This document shows, piece after piece, positions 44,622 through 57,481 of a DNA stretch of 64,000 bases. The stretch spans positions 682,001-746,000 of the forward strand of contig JANFAH010000014.1 in NCBI GenBank assembly GCA_024663395.1. The letters run 5' to 3'. The notes under the pieces are model-generated. The model was not told the DNA's origin and searched no databases. It saw only the letters and a list, made by a program, of their open reading frames with translations. Position 1 is the first letter of the stretch; every line of letters begins with the position of its first letter. The stretch comes from Pisolithus tinctorius (Eukaryota; Basidiomycota; Agaricomycetes; Boletales; Pisolithaceae). A program made the position numbers and the translations under genes.

Positions 44622-45380
44622 AGCATTTGGTGTCAGTCTTCACAGTCACCCTCTCTTTTTGGCTGCTGTGGGAACACTTCACCCGAACCATCTTGGTCGT
44701 TGAGTTCTGCGCTTCCCGTTTCACGTCGTAGATGGTCCCAGTGAGTCGTGTGCCTCGTAGAGTGTCACCGCTTGATATGGACTTGACTTGACTTGACTAA
44801 CAGCTTTGTTGCACTCCCGTCATGCAGACGACAAATGAAATGCCAAAACGGGAAAATAGCTGTCCACAACGCCGCCGCTGTCTCTAACCAGACAACAAAC
44901 TCACCACGAGCGACGCACTTGATTCGAACTTTGCTGACTGGGATCCTTACCGTTGTCGGGATTATTAGGAGGCCGTTTTCATTTCATACCGCTCTATTCC
45001 TCTTCCAACCGATATGCTATGTGAAAGAACCGAGTGGAAGTGCGCTGATTTGTACAAATCTATCAATAGATGCGCACCTTGTGATCTCTTCCGAGTTGGC
45101 TCAGATTCCCCTCTGCAAGGCGGCCGATCAAAGGGTTTCGGTGAACTGCATGATGCCCGGTAAATTTTTTTGTCCTGCCTCCACAACGGCATCAATGTTT
45201 GTTTTTGAGGGAATACGTGTGTGTCGCCGCTATATTTTGATGCCATGATGGGTTGACGCTATCTCGCATTGCCGCGCATGGCCCCATACGGATTAGATAC
45301 TGGACACTCAGCCAGATTACTTATAGGGCTGCACCCTACTCGAAACTAGGTACACCTTCGGGTCCCCCGTTAGAGGCAGC
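44622..45380. other. Intergenic region between two divergent genes
   Basis: Promoter space for the small hypothetical gene (left) and the carboxypeptidase (right). A 151-codon frame at 44793-45248 lacks an ATG at its start and any recognisable domain. The string acttg repeats four times near 44780-44797. Confidence 0.4.
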
Positions 45381-47602
45381 ATGCGACTTACACCCCTGAT
45401 TTTGCCCAGTATTATCACGGCGCTCGCCAGCGCCGCTTTCGCCAGAACCAGCATTGTTGGCCGAGACGCAGCGTCATCATATGTCCAGTTCACCTCCACC
45501 AAGTTCAGTGGCACAGACCTGCGCTATGTCATGGACTCTGGTATCTGTGAGACTACGCCGAACGTAACACAATATTCTGGATATGTTGAGGTGGGGAAGA
45601 ATATGTCCATGGTAAAGTTCGACTTCCTTGTTGGCATGACGGGTCCATGGCTGACGTCGACACAGTGGTTTTGGTTCTTTGAGGCACGCAACTCGCCCGA
45701 GACGGCACCCTTCACTCTCTGGTGGGACACTCTGTTCCGTTGCTTCACAGATGCTGACACACTGACTGCAACTTAGGATAAATGGTGGGCCAGGATGTTC
45801 GTCCATGATAGGTCTTTTCCAAGGTAAAGGGTACTGGAAAGCAGTACTACTGTGGAGTGCTGAAGGTTTTTCCTCAGAAAACGGGCCTTGCAAGGTCAAT
45901 CCAGATGGGGAAACGACCTATCTAAACCCGTACAGGTGATGTACCGAGTCGCCGTTTAAGCGATAACGTGTTGCTGAGTAATTGTCCTCTGAAGTTGGAA
46001 CAACGTGAGCAATAGTACGTATAATTAGACCCAGTGCACGCTGATATTAAGGTATCTCAAACTTCTCTTCTCCGAAGTGATCTATATCGACCAGCCTATC
46101 GGAACGGGTTTCTCCTATGGCACCGACACAGTGAACAGTACGGAGGCGGCGGCACCTTTCGTCTGGCAGGTTTTCCAAGTCCTCTTTGAGAGTCAAGCGT
46201 TTGCCAAGTATAGCAGTCGCGAGTACGCCTCTTCTGTCCGACCGGCCTTGATGATGTCTGGAAGTAAACATTCACCGTCAGGTTCGTGTTTGCAACTGAG
46301 AGTTATGGCGGTCATTACGGTCCTGCTTTTGTCACCTATTTCGACCAACAAAATGCAAAGATCGTGGATGGCACTCTTGACGCAGAGCCAATCGCAGTCA
46401 CTGCGTTATTGATCAACGAGTAAGTGTTTTGCGATCGTCCAAACCCCAACTTAAACTCTTTAGTGGATGGACCGATCCCCTGATTCAAAACATTGCTTAC
46501 TACACGTTTGCGGAGAATGCCCCTGGATACGGGCAACTCCTCTCGGACGCAGTTTTGGCAAACATCTCCCAAGCCCTGTGGGGTGAAGGCGGCTGCGTGC
46601 AACAAGAGCAAGCTTGCTACGCTGCTGGAAATTCCACCGCCTCGGATTCGGTTTGCCTCAATGCCTACAACTACTGTGTATGTACTTCACTGGTTCTATT
46701 ATGACCTCACTTAGAACCGGACTATAGGAGAACTACGTATTGACTGCGGCCATTGGTAACTATGATCCGTATGACCTCCGTCAGAATTCTTCAGCCCTAT
46801 TTCCCCCTGAATACTACGTCAAGTACCTCTCAATTGAGAGTGTGAAGAAGCAGATTGGTGCCGAGACTACTTACAAAGAATGTCCAAACAGGCAATATTA
46901 TAAGATTATTAATACTGGTGATGTGAGGGTGCTAGTGCATACGGGGCCCGAATCGTTAAGCTCATAGTCTCTTTCTGTTCCTAGTTTGCCCGAACCTGGT
47001 TGCCAGAGCTGTCTCAGCTAGCCAACTCTGGATTGAAGACCTTGATATGGGTATGTTATGGCACCTTCGTGTTTGGTAGTCTCTGATCCAGCATCGCTCG
47101 CCAAGGCTGGTGATACTGACATCATGTGAGCCTGCTATTTCTGTTTTCCTTAGTCCCCTGACCGCCTGCGTGAGCTAGATGCAACTGGGTTGGTGTAAGT
47201 AAACTACTAACTGATTCCTCACACATGGAATGACTGTTTGGCCGCTTCCAGAATTATGCAGTCGTTCTCGCGATGGACTGGTACGGAAAGGAAGAGCTAA
47301 ATAACACCCTTCTTACCAATATAACCCTCGATGGAACACCTATTGCCTCAGTGGCAAATGTGGACAACTTTACCTTTGCGTACGTGCCATCCCCTCCTAT
47401 CAAGCATAAATGACCATCGATTCACGACGTTCCATCTGCGCAGGAGGGTCTTTGGCGCTGGTCACGAAGTGGTAAGTGTTCGTCCATCACCTGGTTTTGC
47501 GTCACGACGGGTTAAACAAATCTGCAGCCCGCTTTCCAGCCAGCTGCTGCGTTAGAGATATTCACCCAAGTCATTCGCGGGGAACAGTTGCACTCGGTGT
47601 AA
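45381..47602 (+). CDS. Secreted serine carboxypeptidase (S10 family)
   Basis: Removes C-terminal amino acids from peptides, in the vacuole or outside the cell. ATG 45381 starts a signal peptide ([20 protein letters not shown]). About eleven short introns. Family blocks after splicing: [36 protein letters not shown] joined to [36 protein letters not shown], then [14 protein letters not shown] with the catalytic Ser, [14 protein letters not shown] plus AGDTDI with the catalytic Asp, and RVFGAGHEV with the catalytic His. It ends GEQLHSV, TAA 47600-47602. Several Asn-x-Ser/Thr sites fit a secreted glycoprotein. The donor after TLW reads GTGGGA, and exons near 47085-47260 are tiny, so those joins are less sure. 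Confidence 0.88.
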
Positions 47603-48141
47603 GAGTGGAGGGAAAATACTTCGAACGATCTCTTGCGTTCAGCGTCGTAACGAAATGTTACCTACTCACCCATCTCGATCGCATGCCCGAGCCTAACATA
47701 TGTTACTTGCTTCCGTCCAATTCTGATGATGCCCTGCTTATGCTTGCCTTTGCCCAGAATCGTCCTATTTGGAACTCTTACAATCAGGAATATCACGGGA
47801 CTGTTTTTGTTTATTGCTTCCGGCAAATGCGGCGCACGGGTGCCAGCGGAACACTATTCGAGCGCGAACCGCTTCCCGGGTAAAAAGAACATATCTAATA
47901 AGCGGTAGCCCAGAGTGAATGAAGTATTGAAAGCCAAGTTTACCTAGACCCGATCGATGTCAGCTGTAAAGTTTGGTGCTAAGATGAGATAAAACCACAG
48001 CCATTCTTCCGGACACATCCAATTTCAGTCGGACGAACACAAACAAACCCCACCAGATAAAAGCATATGTATGAGAGGAGTCAGCGACAGCAAATAACTA
48101 CCAGCCCGAGCAACGCTGTGTGCTAGAGCTTACAGTCCAAC
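47603..48141. other. Intergenic region between two convergent genes
   Basis: 3' flanks of the carboxypeptidase and the Mak10-like gene. Open frames in it have no domain signature. Confidence 0.4.
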
Positions 48142-50940
48142 CTACGAGCAATTCCGCATAAATGGAAACCAAGGCTGCACGTCCGGATCCCAAACTAATT
48201 GCCCAACATCCCACGTCCGCAATTCGTCCATACTCTTTGGTAAGCTCCTCAAATCACGACACCCACCCACCATTTTTGACACGAACTAGAAAGAAAATCG
48301 GGAGAACGTCAGTCTCCTAGTTTCGGCGGAACAAGGGTTTTCTATACCTCCTTCCGATCTAGAGTCCATGGTCCTGCCATTTGGCCAAGTGCTGTATTGG
48401 ACTCCGTAAGGAGGCGTTCTGCGAGTTCGACCTGTTCAACAGGCGAAAACTCTTTATCCTGTCCCAACACGCATCAGGCCCAATCTATAACCAAATTGCC
48501 TACGCTGTTGAACACACCTGCAAAATCGCACTGCAATTGGTGGCAAAGATGAGGAAGTTAGGGTGACCAACAGGAGGGATGTCAATATCCGCGTATTCGT
48601 GCACGAACGCCCATTTGTAGCGACGTAGAAAGTTGAGCCTCAGCCGTTCCCACGAAGAGCCCATCGTCTTGATGGTCACCTGGTATCAGGAGTCAGTCAA
48701 TGGCAGGGAATGAAGCAGAAAAATGCGTACAGCAAATAGAGTGAATGAAAGCGCTTGTAAAGCTGTCAAATACCTTGCACGGAACTGGAACTCGAAACGT
48801 GGAACAGAATCTGCTGCTACCTTTAATAGCATATACAACGACGTCGCAAACTTGCTACTTACTCGGGAGTACCTCGATGATCTCATCGAAACAGGAAAGA
48901 TGCTGCTCTAGCACCTGTGCGAGGTACCAATACGCGAAAGGGCGCTCGTTGACAGAGTAAAGTGCAAGCTGGAACCCGGATAGAATAACTTCGCGAATCG
49001 TTTCGAATCTATACATGAGTACCACGGGTCGCAGCCTCCCAACGACATCTATTCCGGACTGCTGAGAACGTCGTTAATACGGAGAGAAAGTGAATAATTC
49101 TGCGATATTACTTACAACAGGAGCCAGATGCTTCTGGACATCTGTCAGAAGTGCATACAGCTCGTGCCAATCAAATAACGACTTCATGCAATATCTCCGT
49201 CGCCGCGAAGGATTATACCAGTGCGACTTGATACGACCAACCACGAGCTACTCCGTCCCCTCAGTACCGCGCAGGTGTCGCCAAAATCGATCAATCGTAC
49301 CTGAGTGATGGTTCGTTCGATATGTCCCAGTGGCAAAGAATCCGGACCAACCCATCGGGTTTGAAAAGAAGAAATAAATGAATCATAAGATATCTGCAAT
49401 GCTTCCATGAAAAAACAGTCCACTGCATGTTTCTGAAGGAATTTGTTTAAAATAATTCCGTTTTCATAAATAGCAGACTGCACAACGTGACGTCGGTTAG
49501 CATCGATAGAAAATTGTTAAAAAAGGCGAGCATACCTGGAAAGCGGACCGGATGTAAGCCAAAGATTGATTCGGCTTAGGCTGCCAGATACGAAGCGTGC
49601 CAACGACCTAGTGTGCACTGCGCTAAGTGTGATGATCTAGACAAGAAAGATAAATACTTACGTCCCACGTAGAGAGATCGGGTATCTCGGTCAGGATGGC
49701 GAGTTGCTCTACAGAGTCGAGAAGGCCTGCTAACGTATCCCATACGCTGCTTTGATCTGGTAGCTGTATTGGATGGAGAGGAATCGCAGACACGAGAACT
49801 CGCGGGAACTGTGGATCAAACGCGCGCAGTGCGGGGGAGGATGGTCGAGGAGGAGGCGGAGGAGAAGCGCGTACATGCTGCAGCATAGTGCGGGCCGTCT
49901 CAACGAGCGGTTGAAAACGAAAATAATCCTTTGACAGCAGGGCTGACAGGAGTTCGACGAGTGTCTACTGTGGGGTCAGAAAGGGGATGCAACGAGCACC
50001 GAGTACGACCTTTCGCAGGACGAGGCGGTGGAAAAGCGCAGTCCTCCACGTCGACCGGACTAACTCGAACGTGTTATGAGGTGCTTGTTTTTAGTAGTTT
50101 CATCGCTCACCTCGGGAGGAATTTCGAATCCAAATACAGGCTTCGTCCAGGATGCCCAAGATGCGACTTACAGGATACGTTTCGGACATTGGTACATCAC
50201 ATTTCTCGCTCTGCCAGTCCTCGGACTGAAGAAGAGGGTGAGGTATGAATAACGGAGGAATTCATGCACAGACGAACGTCATAAACGTTTCCCTTGATGA
50301 GCTCCCTCCATGCGAGATCACAACACTTCAGCAGCCCAAGTACCGAGGCTCTGAGAACGACACTGACAAGCTCGATCGGCCTTGCTCTGTCAGATTCACC
50401 ATGGTGCGATTGGGCGATTGTATCCGGATCCAAGTTAGGCAAGGCGTGGACGTATAAGAAAGAAAAGACCGTCTGTGAGAGAGTGCAGCCAGCATGCCAT
50501 GCCATCTGAGCGGCGATATCTCAGAACCAAATTTGGAGTATAAAAGTGGGCAACGGACACACCTCGCAAGAAAATGCACGATCGATCATCCAGCAAACCT
50601 CCTCTGGTAAGAGCGGCGTGAGGGAATCGAAGGGCGGTTGCGAGTCATCCAAAAGCGAGAGACCACTGTCAAAGCGGGGCTCGCCAATCTGTCAAGCATC
50701 GGTGGGTGTGGTATCGATGGGAAAATCAACGTGGACATACTTCGAAAGCGGCCATGGAGTCGTGCAACGAAAAGTCTTTATCGAACAGTAAAGTACCAGG
50801 TTGCATATCTGCAAACGATCGATTGTGATCATTTGGGATGGCAAGAACAATGAATCCACTCTACCTTGACTGGCTTGTTCAAACAGAGCCGTGACATCCT
50901 CGTAGTTGTCGTTGTCTAGCATTTGGTATCCGTCGTCCAT
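48142..50940 (-). CDS. NatC N-terminal acetyltransferase subunit Mak10/Naa35
   Basis: Auxiliary subunit of the NatC complex, which acetylates N-terminal Met before hydrophobic residues on the ribosome. Many exons. ATG 50940 (MDDGYQMLDNDNYEDVTALF), the family block LHDSMAAFE joined to IGEPRFDSGL, PLLPEEVCWMIDRA, MAWHAGCTLSQTVFSFLYVH (about 50500-50440), later GFQLALYSVNERPFAYWYLA (about 48980-48920), WAFVHEYADIDIPPVGHP (about 48610-48560) and the C-terminus WDVGQLVWDPDVQPWFPFM to TAG 48142. Middle exons (50100-49000) were not resolved one by one. It shares a 55-base divergent promoter with the TrpRS gene. Confidence 0.82.
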
Positions 50941-50995
50941 GATGGCGTCCAACGTATGACGACTGAGAATTGGGTTTTACCAATTGGGACTTGGC
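50941..50995. promoter_or_regulatory. Compact divergent promoter, Mak10 / mitochondrial TrpRS
   Basis: Only 55 bases separate the two start codons. Transcription of each gene must start inside or very near the other's 5' end. No TATA box is seen. Confidence 0.5.
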
Positions 50996-52386
<1,391 letters not shown>

Positions 52387-52576
52387 AGGTGTGATCCCGT
52401 CCGTCGTCAATTTATCTAGTGGTTCTTTGTGATAGCCTGTGGAGCCACTCATGAGTACTGTCCCTAGACCACTTCTGAGATCACGGGAGCTCGAAACGGT
52501 CACATCTGTGTAGAATATGTTCATGACTATCACCGGGTCATATAAGAAATGGTGACCTCGGTGTTGTATTGCCGCA

Positions 52577-52893
52577 GGACCGTGGAATTGATAGACGGGT
52601 GAAATGGACGAATTATCTCCACACGACTATGTTTCAGTGCGTTTGACACTTTGGATCGTTATCCGCTTCCTAGCTAACCTGGGTCTATACAGATGTCCTG
52701 AATGGCAGAATGGTCGCCCTCGCTATCTTTACACCCAATATATTCCATCCAGGGTTCCTTATTCTCCCCATTCAGCGCCGCTTCTACCTTTTATGTGAGA
52801 CGCCTTCGTATGAGAAGGCATAGAGGCCTTGGGTTTGATGTGAGAAATTGCGCGAGATAGTCCACTTGTCGCCGTACATATCATCCGATGAAT
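52577..52893 (+). pseudogene. Duplicated tail of the RTA1-like gene
   Basis: Matches 42589 to about 42900 along its length, including the intron between the last two exons: gaccgtggaattgatag, a diverged GW motif (TGG to TGA in gggtgaaatgg), the helix AIFTPNIFHPGFLI and 3' flank agtccacttgtcgc. The copy lacks the rest of the gene. Identity by eye is high, perhaps around 85-90 per cent. It is a segmental remnant, not a retrocopy, since the intron is kept. Confidence 0.85.
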
Positions 52894-53137
52894 GGGTGGT
52901 GGCAGCCTTATTCACGCAACCGAAGCTGCGTCAGATTTGATAAACGACTTATACTACCACCACCCTTCCCAGGCATGTCTGAGCCAGATCTGATCCCACT
53001 TGCATCTCTATCGCATTTTTTCACAACCACAGCATAAAGTTCGCAGTCTTGACTGATAGAGAAGGCTGTTCGAGGGCTTGATATACTCGAGTGACATTTG
53101 TGAACAGTGTATACCCAATACCTTGTCTCCTGCAGCC

Positions 53138-54351
53138 ATGTCTCCCGGTCTCACGTACGATGCTACGATTGCCACGATTACACGGCTAGTGCCCGACCCC
53201 GGACTACATAACCCCCGTCTCGGCATCGTCTGCGGGTCTGGACTGAGCACGCTGGTTTCCAGCCTCAAGAATGTCGTACAGATACCATACTCAAAACTAG
53301 AGGGCTTCGCGGATAGTACAGGTGTGTGACTGATTGTTCGTCGATGGTCCCCCAAGCGCTCATCGTGATCGTGTGTAGTTGTGGGACAGAAAAGTGCCCT
53401 GGCCTTTGGCTACATCGGCAAGGACAACTACCCTGTCGTTGCCATGCTTGGACGTGTACGTTTACCAATTCGTGATTCAGAGCGGGAACTGACGCGTATC
53501 AGATAGTTCCATCCGTACGAAGGTTATAAGCCAGCGACAGTGACTTATGGCATTCGGGTCATGAAGAGACTGGGAGTCAAGGATGTGATCAGTGAGCGCA
53601 GATTTGTTGTACTTAAGAGCAGAAGAATATTGAGGTGATATTCTCCCGCAGTTACCAACGCAGCTGGTTCCCTGACGCCAGAGATACCCGTCGGAACTAG
53701 TCAGCTCTCGCCTTACATCTTCACATAATTTCACTGATGAGGATCACAGTTGTGGTTGTCCAGGACCACTTTGCTTTGCCTAACTTGACGGGGATGAGCC
53801 CGTCATTCGGGCCCTTGATGTCTAAGGAATACCCGCGGTTTTTGCCTCTGAGTGACGCTTATTCCACTCGTTTGCGGCGATTTGCATTTTTGGCTGCACA
53901 CGATCTTCAGTTTCCAGATGACGCGTTGGCAGAGGGTGTCTACGCCTGGGTCTCTGGCCCAGCTTACGAAACGCCTGCGGAGGGACGGTTCTTGCGAAAT
54001 GCTGGTGCACATGTCGTCGGCATGAGTACCATTCCCGAGGTCGTTGCGGCACGCGAAGAAAATCTGGAAGTCATGGTTTTGAGTCTCGTTACGAACCTGG
54101 TTGTTATACCCGACACATATCGGAGTATCAAGGCCGAGGTAAAGGCTGAGGTGGGTTGGGCATGATTTTCTTATGATCGGGTCGATGCGAAAACCATTTC
54201 ACAGCTGGCCGGCCTTCCGATTGATCGGCCTGAAATTGGTAGGGCTTCTCACGAAGAAGTAATTGCAGTTGGTATATTGAAGACGGAGGTTATGAGATGT
54301 TTGGTGGAGCGCGTTGCTGAGTTGGTCTCGTCAGAGAAACCAACGGTTTGA
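53138..54351 (+). CDS. Purine nucleoside phosphorylase
   Basis: Cleaves inosine and guanosine with phosphate in purine salvage. ATG 53138 (MSPGLTYDATIATITRLVPD). Blocks of the trimeric PNP/MTAP family: LGIVCGSGLSTL (phosphate-binding loop), IPYSKLEGFADST, FHPYEGYKPATVTYGIRVMK, ITNAAGSLTPEIPVG, VVVQDHFALPNLTGMSP, GVYAWVSGPAYETPAEGRF, AHVVGMSTIPEVVAARE, VMVLSLVTN and a C-terminal helix with HEEVIAVGILKTEVM, ending at TGA 54351. About five introns. The join near 53695-53740 is uncertain. Yeast Pnp1 is the functional comparator. Confidence 0.9.
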
Positions 54352-54529
54352 TGGTGGCAGCTAGGGACTGGCATTCGTCATGGAAAAGGATCATAACTGG
54401 GAAAGGATCAAGATAACTCATAATATCGCCTCGATATTGACGTGCTTTGGTTACCAGTGTACCTCCTAGAGGAACAAACAGTTCTTAGAATACCTTAGTA
54501 GCAATCAGTGCGAATGTACAGTCCACTTG

Positions 54530-55159
54530 TCACCGCGCAGACACGCTCGGCGAAGGCGAGCTGTGCTGAGCACCAAGGATAGAACCAACCAATGACTCAG
54601 ACCTCCTCCGTTCCTTCTTCGCTTGCACCTTCCTCTGAGCTTGGAGTTGTTTTTGGCTCGCTAGTCGTGCCGCCTGCTCCTCGGCAAGCTGTTTCTCCTT
54701 CTCTAATCTTGCAGCCTCCTCTTCCACGCGTTTTGCCTCAGCCTGAGCGTCTGCTTCTGTCTGCAGTGCCTCGCGAACGATTATTCGAAGACGCATGCCT
54801 TCATAACCGAGGAGTTCTGGCTTGGTCTTGAGAAGGTACTGGTCAAGACCACCGTGCTATATTTCAACATGCATATGAGATGATTCTGGAACAAATGACA
54901 CGGGTGGGTCGGGAAGCACCTTCTTTATGGTCTTTAGGGCGCGTGTCGTGACCTTGAGTTCCAACTTACGACCCAGTGCTTCTGACAGGAGGCGTTTGTT
55001 TTGTACGTTGGGTAGCCATGTTCTGCGAGTCTTTTTCTTGGAAAATGGGACGTTATTCCCGTATTGCTTCAGCTTTCCATGAAAAAGACCAAGTGAAGAA
55101 CGTTTGAAGGGCGTGGAGACATTTGCGAGGGAGGCTAGGGCACGCAAGGAAGGGAACAT
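54530..55159 (-). CDS. Mitochondrial large-subunit ribosomal protein bL28m
   Basis: Component of the mitochondrial 54S ribosomal subunit. ATG 55159 (MFPSLRALASLANVSTPFKR) gives an import-like presequence, then the L28 core: SSLGLFHGKLKQYGNNVPFS, KKKTRRTWLPNVQNKRLL, LKVTTRALKTIKK. An intron (donor GTGCTT, acceptor ATATAG, about 54858-54938) leads to HGGLDQYLLKTKPELLGYEG and MRLRIIVREAL. The C-terminus is a long Glu/Ala/Lys helix and a Ser-rich end, TGA at 54530. Such a helical extension is found in fungal mitochondrial L28 proteins. Confidence 0.9.
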
Positions 55160-55242
55160 GGTAAACTCGAGTTACCAGGGTATCTGTCTGGCAAGCAATT
55201 ACTTGGGTGGCTGTGCTAATGCGGCTGGCAAGCAAAAAAGAG

Positions 55243-55326
55243 TGGACAAATCCGGACTCGAACCGGAGACCCCCCGCAATCAGCGCCATGCTAAGCGGAT
55301 GTGATAACCAGCTACACCATATGCCC
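55243..55326 (-). tRNA. tRNA-Ala (anticodon AGC) with a 10-base intron
   Basis: An 84-base sequence folds as a cloverleaf on the minus strand. The acceptor stem GGGCATA pairs with TTTGTCC, including the G3-U70 pair that identifies alanine tRNAs. T arm: TCCGG-TTCGAGT-CCGGA. Anticodon stem: TCCGC with GCGGG. Loop TTAGCA with AGC at 34-36. The 10 bases tggcgctgat after position 37 are at the canonical intron site. It lies between bL28m and the oxidase gene. Confidence 0.88.
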
Positions 55327-55475
55327 GACGAGAGAACCTGCACTGGGCGCCTACAGAATGGAAGGTAACCGTATCAAGTGACCCATACGTCATAGTAGGC
55401 CAGTGGACGTCATCTGCAATACGGGTGTGATGGTGCATATGAGGGGACTGCATTTTGCACACATCCTTGGCAACT

Positions 55476-57326
55476 ATGGACCCGGGTAACAAACCAAAGG
55501 GTCCTTCTCCGCACTACTCGCTTTACCAGAGGCAAGTGTTCAGGGAGGGCGGGGAACAGGGCGTGCGTACGTATTCAGCCCCGCTCACCACTCCTAACTT
55601 ATTGTCCTGAAACTTCCTTCGATAGTGCCGTTCTTCTCTGTTCATCCTAAACAGTTGCAAGCCTCCACCAAGGAAAAGCTAGACTACAGGTCATACTTAT
55701 ATGCAAATTCAAACGCTGGGCTTTCATGGACAGACCATGCCAATAGGTAGACTGGCCGGTTTCGACAGACATCAACACTACGCTTAACCCTTCCCTTAGG
55801 GAAGCATTTTATCACTGGCGTATAATTCCGCGTATGCTCGTAGATACGACCACAAGGGATCTTTCTGGTGAGCCTTGTTCTCATTGTCGTGGAGGGACAT
55901 CGATGGACCACTGCAGTCGATGTCTTTGGCCATCGCATTCCTGCGCCGATCTTGTTTGCACCCATTGGGATCAACAAACTCTGCAGCCCAGAGGGCGAAT
56001 TGGTCCCAGCGAAAGTCGCAGGAGAACTTGGTCTTCCGGTGAGCCATTTCCAGCAAGGTTAACTTTCTGTTTCATGATTGTGACCGTGGTGAGACATCAT
56101 CAGTACTGCCTTTCCACTGCAGCCTCTCAATCGATAGAGGATGTAGCAGCTGCCAACGATGCTGGCGCCGCGAGCGTGGAACAACACAGCACAGATCACA
56201 ATGGCAAGAAAGCCAAAACCCCACGCTTTTTCCAACTGTACATGGGTCATGATGATGACGTCGTAGGTTCCGTGGTTTCATCCTGTTGCCGCAGCATGAC
56301 AAGGTGCATTCAGACCATTTCTCTCTTGACACGGGCATGGAACTCTGGATTCGACGTTTGCATGCTTACCGTGGATACATGGCAACTTGGTTGGCGGCCC
56401 ACGGACATTGACGCCGCGAATTACACGTGAGCACTTGCTTTTCCACAACGTTCTAACGGTACTAATCTGACATCTATAGCTTCTATTATCCTGGAACTGT
56501 ATGTCATAACCCATTACCCTCGGAAGAGTATCAGGTTGATCAACGGCCTTAGCCTGGAAATGAAATGGGTGAATCCGACCCGACTTTCGTGCGTAAGTAT
56601 GGAAGCGAACTCTCCCGCGACAAGGGGACTTGGATAGACAAATGCGTGTGGCACGGAAAAGCTCATACTTGGGACAAAGTGAAATGGGTCGAAAAGGAGG
56701 TGATTTGATCTGCCAGTATCCGTGCGGTCTCACCTAAACTTCATCTTCGACTAGTGGCACCGCATCTCAGGCGGACGCCCATTTCTCCTTAAAGGTATTC
56801 AAGCTGGGGCGGACGCGCAGGCAGCCCTCGAAGCTGGATGTGCGGGTGTGGTCGTCAGTAATCATGCCGGGCGCCAAGTAGACGGTGCGATTTCCAGCTT
56901 GGACGCCCTTGAGGATGTGGTCAATGCAGTCGGTGGGAGTACGTGATATACCTTCTGCGGCTTCTCGTTCCCGTTGATCGTTCCGGGAACCACTGTTCCA
57001 GAGATGACCATCCTCTTCGATTCTGGGATCCGAACAGGGTCGGATGTATTCAAGGCTATTGCCCTTGGTGCCGATGCGGTACTAGTTGGACGATTGTGGG
57101 TTTGGGGTATGTCACACGGAGGAGAAGCGGGTTGTAGGCATGTCATGAAATCCTTGCTTGCTGTGAGTCGTGAAATTCAGCCCGGTACTCACGACCTCAT
57201 TGTCCTATCCGTGAACAATAGGACGTGGACATCACAATGACAGTGGGTGGGTATCGTTCTGTTACGGACGATGTAAAACGTCACGCTCTCAAGTGGTGTC
57301 CATATGGCACTATGCCGCCGGAGTGA
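55476..57326 (+). CDS. FMN-dependent 2-hydroxyacid oxidase (lactate oxidase/monooxygenase-like)
   Basis: Oxidises a 2-hydroxy acid such as lactate with FMN. ATG 55476 (MDPGNKPKGPSPHYSLYQRQ), about ten exons. Blocks: FREGGEQGV, PRMLVDTTTRDL, PAPILFAPIGINKL, YCLSTAASQSIEDVAA, TPRFFQLYMGHDDDV, GFDVCMLTVDTWQLGWRP, SGGRPFLLKGIQAGADAQAA, GVVVSNHAGRQVDGAISSLD (catalytic His and FMN-binding Arg), ILFDSGIRTGSDVFKAIALG and VGRLWVWGMSHGG, ending KWCPYGTMPPE, TGA 57326. The N-terminal motif matches fungal enzymes close to lactate 2-monooxygenase rather than cytochrome b2, since no heme domain is present. The real substrate is not shown by sequence. Confidence 0.85.
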
Positions 57327-57481
57327 CCACACACGGCATTGTAGAATCCAGAGACAATGAAAGAAGTACAGAGAGAAGCACTTTCGACCTCGCTTTTCAA
57401 TGTTTATTTCCTATATCTTGGTTTACATTTCTTAAGTACAAAGAAGACGAGTACAAAAGGCTAGAATCTGCAGCTGAGCGT

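Noticed and set aside
44793..45248. A 151-codon open frame between the hypothetical gene and the carboxypeptidase
   Set aside because: It starts at TTG, has no early ATG and no domain, and sits in a likely promoter region.
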